Source: an uncultured Lachnospiraceae bacterium
GTDB lineage: Bacteria > Bacillota > Clostridia > Lachnospirales > Lachnospiraceae
Reading direction: 5' to 3'
Assembly: GCA_902780385.1 (NCBI GenBank)
Contig: CACZFF010000036.1
Coordinates: 1 to 64,000, forward strand
DNA length: 64,000 bases
Of this stretch, positions 61,514-64,000 are shown piece by piece (the stretch's first letter is position 1; each line of letters starts with the position of its first letter). The notes under the pieces were generated by a model. The model did no database searches. It was not told the DNA's origin and saw only the letters and a program-made list of their open reading frames with translations. The translations under genes and the position numbers were made by a program.

Positions 61514-61683
61514 CGATCAAGCGGCTGCGCGGATGGGCGTGCTCGCACGCACAGACGTGCAGACATTTGATCGGACCCCCATGTATGAGACAAAAAGCTA
61601 CGCGCAGCGAAGCAAGCGGAGCGATTGTGTCGAATACATGGGGGCGATTGCGGGAGTGCGGCCTAAGCCGCACGGAGCAATCG
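61514..61683. repeat. Three consecutive inverted repeats before the Nudix gene
   Basis: CGATCAA/TTGATCG (61514-61520, 61567-61573); CCCCCATGTAT/ATACATGGGGG (61576-61586, 61634-61644); and a compound stem CGATTGC..GTGCGGC-CTAA-GCCGCAC..GCAATCG (61645-61683). It may be a further structured repeat family; no second copy is in the window. Confidence 0.7.
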
Positions 61684-61761
61684 ACTTTTACTCCCTTGGT
61701 GAAGGCAGTTTTCTATAAGATAAAGAGGCCGGTGAAAACACGATCGGCGGGAGAGAAGAAG

Positions 61762-62892
61762 ATGAGAAAAAGTGCGGCACTGAGTACGCTATGCTACATG
61801 GAAAAAGACGGAAAATACCTTATGCTGCATCGCACAGTCAAAAAGAACGATGTGAACAAGGATAAGTGGATCGGTGTCGGCGGCCATTTTGAGGCCGATG
61901 AGAGTCCGGAGGAGTGTCTTCTGCGGGAGGTCCGCGAGGAGACCGGCTACCGGCTTACTTCCTGGAGGTTCAGGGGGATCGTCACCTTTGTCTCAGGGGA
62001 CGGCGTCACGGAATATATGCATCTGTTCACTGCAGACGGCTTCGAGGGAGAGCCCATAGCCTGCGATGAGGGGCAGCTGGAATGGGTGGATATAGCCCGG
62101 GTCTGGAAGCTCAATATCTGGGAGGGGGACAAGATCTTTTTCCGCCTGATCGACGAGAATGTCCCGTTCTTTTCTCTCAAGCTTGTCTACAACGGAAGCG
62201 GCGGACTTGTATCCGCAGTCCTGAACGGGGAGCCGATGGAGCTCTTCGACATCCTCAATGAAGACGGGACCAGGACGGGGATTGTGCGGGAGAGGGGTGT
62301 CGCGCACCGCGACGGAAGTCTCCATGAGACTGTGCACACCTGGATCGTCAGGCGGGCGCAGCAAGCAACCGCGGAAGAGGGGGAAAAATCATCTTCTGAC
62401 GCCTCTGCTGAAGATGAAAAGAAGGCAGGCACTGAAGAGGAAAATACGACAGGCGCTGAAGAGGGAAAGCACTGGGAGGTGCTGCTGCAGAAACGCAGCG
62501 CGGTCAAGGATTCCAATCCCGGCTGTTATGATATTTCCTCCGCAGGCCACCTTTCGAGCGGGGATATTGCTCTTGAGGGCGCGCTGCGGGAACTGAAGGA
62601 GGAACTGGGTGTCACAGCCTCTCCGGAGGACCTGCACTACATCGGGAAACACCGCGGATCATTCCAGGCACCCTTTCACGGAAGGATGTTCCGCGACAAT
62701 GAACTCAGCAATGTCTATGTCATCACGAAGTATATCGATGAGAGCAGGCTGCGTCTCCAGGAGAGCGAAGTCGAATCCGTCATGTGGATGGATTACGAGA
62801 CCTGCAGGAGACAGATCCATGAGGGGACCCTCCCCAACTGTATTTATGAAGATGAATTTGACATGGTCGGAGAGTATCTGAAGCATTTATGA
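61762..62892 (+). CDS. Fused double Nudix hydrolase (MutT-like plus IDI-like)
   Basis: A 376-residue protein with two Nudix domains. The first (1-150) looks like an 8-oxo-dGTP diphosphatase with an intact box at 41-63 (GHFEADESPEECLLREVREE then TGY). The second (about 160-376) is like isopentenyl-diphosphate isomerase relatives (ELFDILNEDGTRTG...), with a box at 262-284 where the first Glu is Asp (GHLSSGDIALEGALRELKEE). A Glu/Lys/Ala-rich insert sits at about 205-232 inside the second domain. GGGAGAGAAGAAG precedes ATG 61762. Likely removes damaged or unwanted nucleotides. Confidence 0.88.
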   Translation: MRKSAALSTLCYMEKDGKYLMLHRTVKKNDVNKDKWIGVGGHFEADESPEECLLREVREETGYRLTSWRFRGIVTFVSGDGVTEYMHLFTADGFEGEPIACDEGQLEWVDIARVWKLNIWEGDKIFFRLIDENVPFFSLKLVYNGSGGLVSAVLNGEPMELFDILNEDGTRTGIVRERGVAHRDGSLHETVHTWIVRRAQQATAEEGEKSSSDASAEDEKKAGTEEENTTGAEEGKHWEVLLQKRSAVKDSNPGCYDISSAGHLSSGDIALEGALRELKEELGVTASPEDLHYIGKHRGSFQAPFHGRMFRDNELSNVYVITKYIDESRLRLQESEVESVMWMDYETCRRQIHEGTLPNCIYEDEFDMVGEYLKHL

Positions 62893-62980
62893 TCCGGCAG
62901 GACGGATGATCGCAGGAAAAGGCACAGCCGGATATGGCGGCTGTTCGTTTGGAAGTCGTGAATTGACAGAGGTAAAAGAC

Positions 62981-64000
62981 ATGGCATTATCTACGTATAC
63001 TTATGAGCAGCAGGGGTTAGGAGCAGAGCTCGGACTTCTGACCGATAAGGAAAAAGACGCTTTGGAAAAGTCCTGGGCGGCAGCCTTTGCGTCGGATATT
63101 TTTCCCTATATCGATGAGAAGATTTTCATCCCCCTCTACAGCGAGAGAAAGTCCAGAAGAAATGTTCCGGTCAACGTGCTGGCGGGAGCCCTGCTCCTGC
63201 AGAAGATCCGCGGAATGACGGATGAAGATCTGGTGGAGGCGGCCATGTTTGACCTCCGCCTGCGGACCGCCCTTCATATCACCAATGCGGTCGGACAGCC
63301 CCTGAGCCTGCGCACCATACAGAGGTTCCGGACCCGCCTCAAGAGGCACAAAGAGACTTCCGGCGATGATCTTCTGAAGATCTGCTATGACGGAATTTCA
63401 GACAGACTGACTCCTTTTCTGGAAAAATACGCCAAATATATGGCCAATCCTGCCCAGCCTGATCCGGAGAACAGGGAGCGGCGCAGGGATCCCGGAACCC
63501 GGGCGGCAGGGAAAAAAGACGCATCGTCTGTTTCCGCTTCCGGCACAGTATCATCCGCAAAAGCAGACGGGACAGCTCTTGATGCCGGGCCGGAGCCGGG
63601 ACGGGAAAAAGCGTCCGGGTTTGATCTCTCCATTCTGGCGGATCCGGCCGTTTTCAAGGTAAACTGTCTTCCCGCCCACTCGGACCATATGTTTTTTGCG
63701 GATGAAAGGGAACTGGAAAAGGGCGCCGGGGAGCCGGCCGGAACCGCAGGTTCATCGGTATTGCGCTATTCCCTGAACGGCCTCTGGAAGTTTTCCTATT
63801 CGGAAAAGCCGGCGGACGCGCCCGCAGGCTTTGAAGCCCTCTCTTATGACTGCCGCACATGGGCGGACATCCGTGTCCCTGCCCATATTCAGATGGAAGG
63901 GTATGATGTTCCCGCCTATATCAATTATCAATATCCCTGGGACGGCAGGGAGGATATCATTCCCGGCGAGATTCCGGAGCACTATAATCCCACGGCGTCC
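62981..64000 (+). CDS. Transposase N-terminal domain (DUF772) fused to LacZ-type beta-galactosidase, runs off the window
   Basis: An uninterrupted frame of 340 codons from ATG 62981 (AGAGGTAAAAGAC upstream) to the window edge. Residues about 8-145 match the DUF772/InsH N-terminal domain of IS5/IS1182-type transposases: RKSRRNVPVNVLAGALLLQK, MTDEDLVEAAMFDLRLRTAL, and PLSLRTIQRFRTRL. A charged linker follows (about 155-213). From about 216 the sequence is the N-terminus of a GH2 beta-galactosidase: ADPAVFKVNCLPAHSDHMFF, SLNGLWKFSY (264 on), and IRVPAHIQMEGYDVPAYIN. No DDE transposase domain is present. No good internal start precedes the LacZ part (nearest in-frame ATG at residue 154, no ribosome site), so one protein is expected. 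The catalytic domain of LacZ is beyond the window. Confidence 0.85.
   Translation, partial: MALSTYTYEQQGLGAELGLLTDKEKDALEKSWAAAFASDIFPYIDEKIFIPLYSERKSRRNVPVNVLAGALLLQKIRGMTDEDLVEAAMFDLRLRTALHITNAVGQPLSLRTIQRFRTRLKRHKETSGDDLLKICYDGISDRLTPFLEKYAKYMANPAQPDPENRERRRDPGTRAAGKKDASSVSASGTVSSAKADGTALDAGPEPGREKASGFDLSILADPAVFKVNCLPAHSDHMFFADERELEKGAGEPAGTAGSSVLRYSLNGLWKFSYSEKPADAPAGFEALSYDCRTWADIRVPAHIQMEGYDVPAYINYQYPWDGREDIIPGEIPEHYNPTAS

Noticed and set aside
62981-63420. An intact insertion sequence
   Set aside because: Only the N-terminal transposase domain is present, with no DDE domain and no terminal inverted repeats seen; the frame continues into beta-galactosidase.

Overview
The window looks like the chromosome of an anaerobic, low-outer-membrane Firmicute of the class Clostridia, most like a GC-rich Lachnospiraceae. 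This is an inference from gene content and style; no rRNA is present. The signs are strong AGGAGG ribosome binding sites, class III (oxygen-sensitive) ribonucleotide reductase, diaminopimelate dehydrogenase, Hsp33, VanY/VanZ-type wall proteins, a family II (Mn) pyrophosphatase with CBS domains, a SpoIIE-type phosphatase, and a packed tRNA cluster. There is no prophage, CRISPR array or intact insertion sequence. Most of the window is housekeeping and metabolic genes in short operons, separated by intergenic regions unusually rich in repeats and hairpins.

Layout. 1-0.9 kb: a truncated Uma2-family remnant and a small ABM monooxygenase. 1-3.1 kb: glycogen debranching enzyme (minus). 3.2-8.2 kb: peptide deformylase, a coupled unknown gene, an oligopeptide-binding lipoprotein without permease, and a Cache-HAMP-PP2C phosphatase. 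8.4-15.1 kb: SGNH hydrolase, nrdD behind a likely pair of NrdR boxes, alpha/beta hydrolase, an XRE regulator, Bcp peroxiredoxin and a LUD protein. 15.1-23 kb: YfhO-like membrane protein, alanine/glycine symporter, homocysteine methyltransferase, ddh. 23.4-29.8 kb: an AAA+ ATPase and UvrD-type helicase pair, a GtrB/CsbB-like glycosyltransferase, an iron alcohol dehydrogenase. 30-41.4 kb: two VanY carboxypeptidases, Mn-pyrophosphatase, Hsp33, a zinc-ribbon membrane protein, an NSS transporter, a membrane-anchored unknown and VanZ. 41.4-42.4 kb: seven tRNA genes on the minus strand (Pro, Gly, Arg, His, Gln, Lys, Leu). 42.6-48.6 kb: RdgB, a THUMP rRNA methyltransferase, a Cof-type HAD phosphatase, and a UvrA homologue lacking the UvrB-binding domain. 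48.9-52.1 kb: gdhA and asnA, both minus, with a shared candidate operator and a phased tandem array between them. 52.7-62.9 kb: a nuclease-helicase of the XPD/DinG type, alpha-amylase, a stand-alone GshA-type ligase, a hybrid histidine kinase, acylphosphatase, and a double-Nudix protein. 63-64 kb: an open reading frame running off the window that joins a transposase N-terminal domain to the start of a LacZ-type beta-galactosidase.

How they work together. Ammonia and nitrogen: gdhA (ammonia into glutamate) and asnA (ammonia into asparagine) share the same palindromic upstream sequence, so they may be co-regulated. Cell envelope: YfhO-like and GtrB-like proteins resemble the B. subtilis YfhO/CsbB pair that glycosylates teichoic acid; the two VanY enzymes, VanZ and Ddh add to this theme. 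Glycogen and starch: GlgX and alpha-amylase, with beta-galactosidase at the right edge. Redox and stress: Bcp, Hsp33, GshA, RdgB and Nudix.

The most notable points for follow-up are the transposase/beta-galactosidase fusion at the right edge; a structured repeat family with compensatory stem changes (three copies, one inside the tRNA cluster and two supplying the 3' ends of coding genes); a family of small hairpins with invariant GAACCGTCCC(C) loops and changing stems; a tandem array with 26/52.5/105-bp periodicity between asnA and gdhA; and tandem repeats that grow directly out of gene stop codons.
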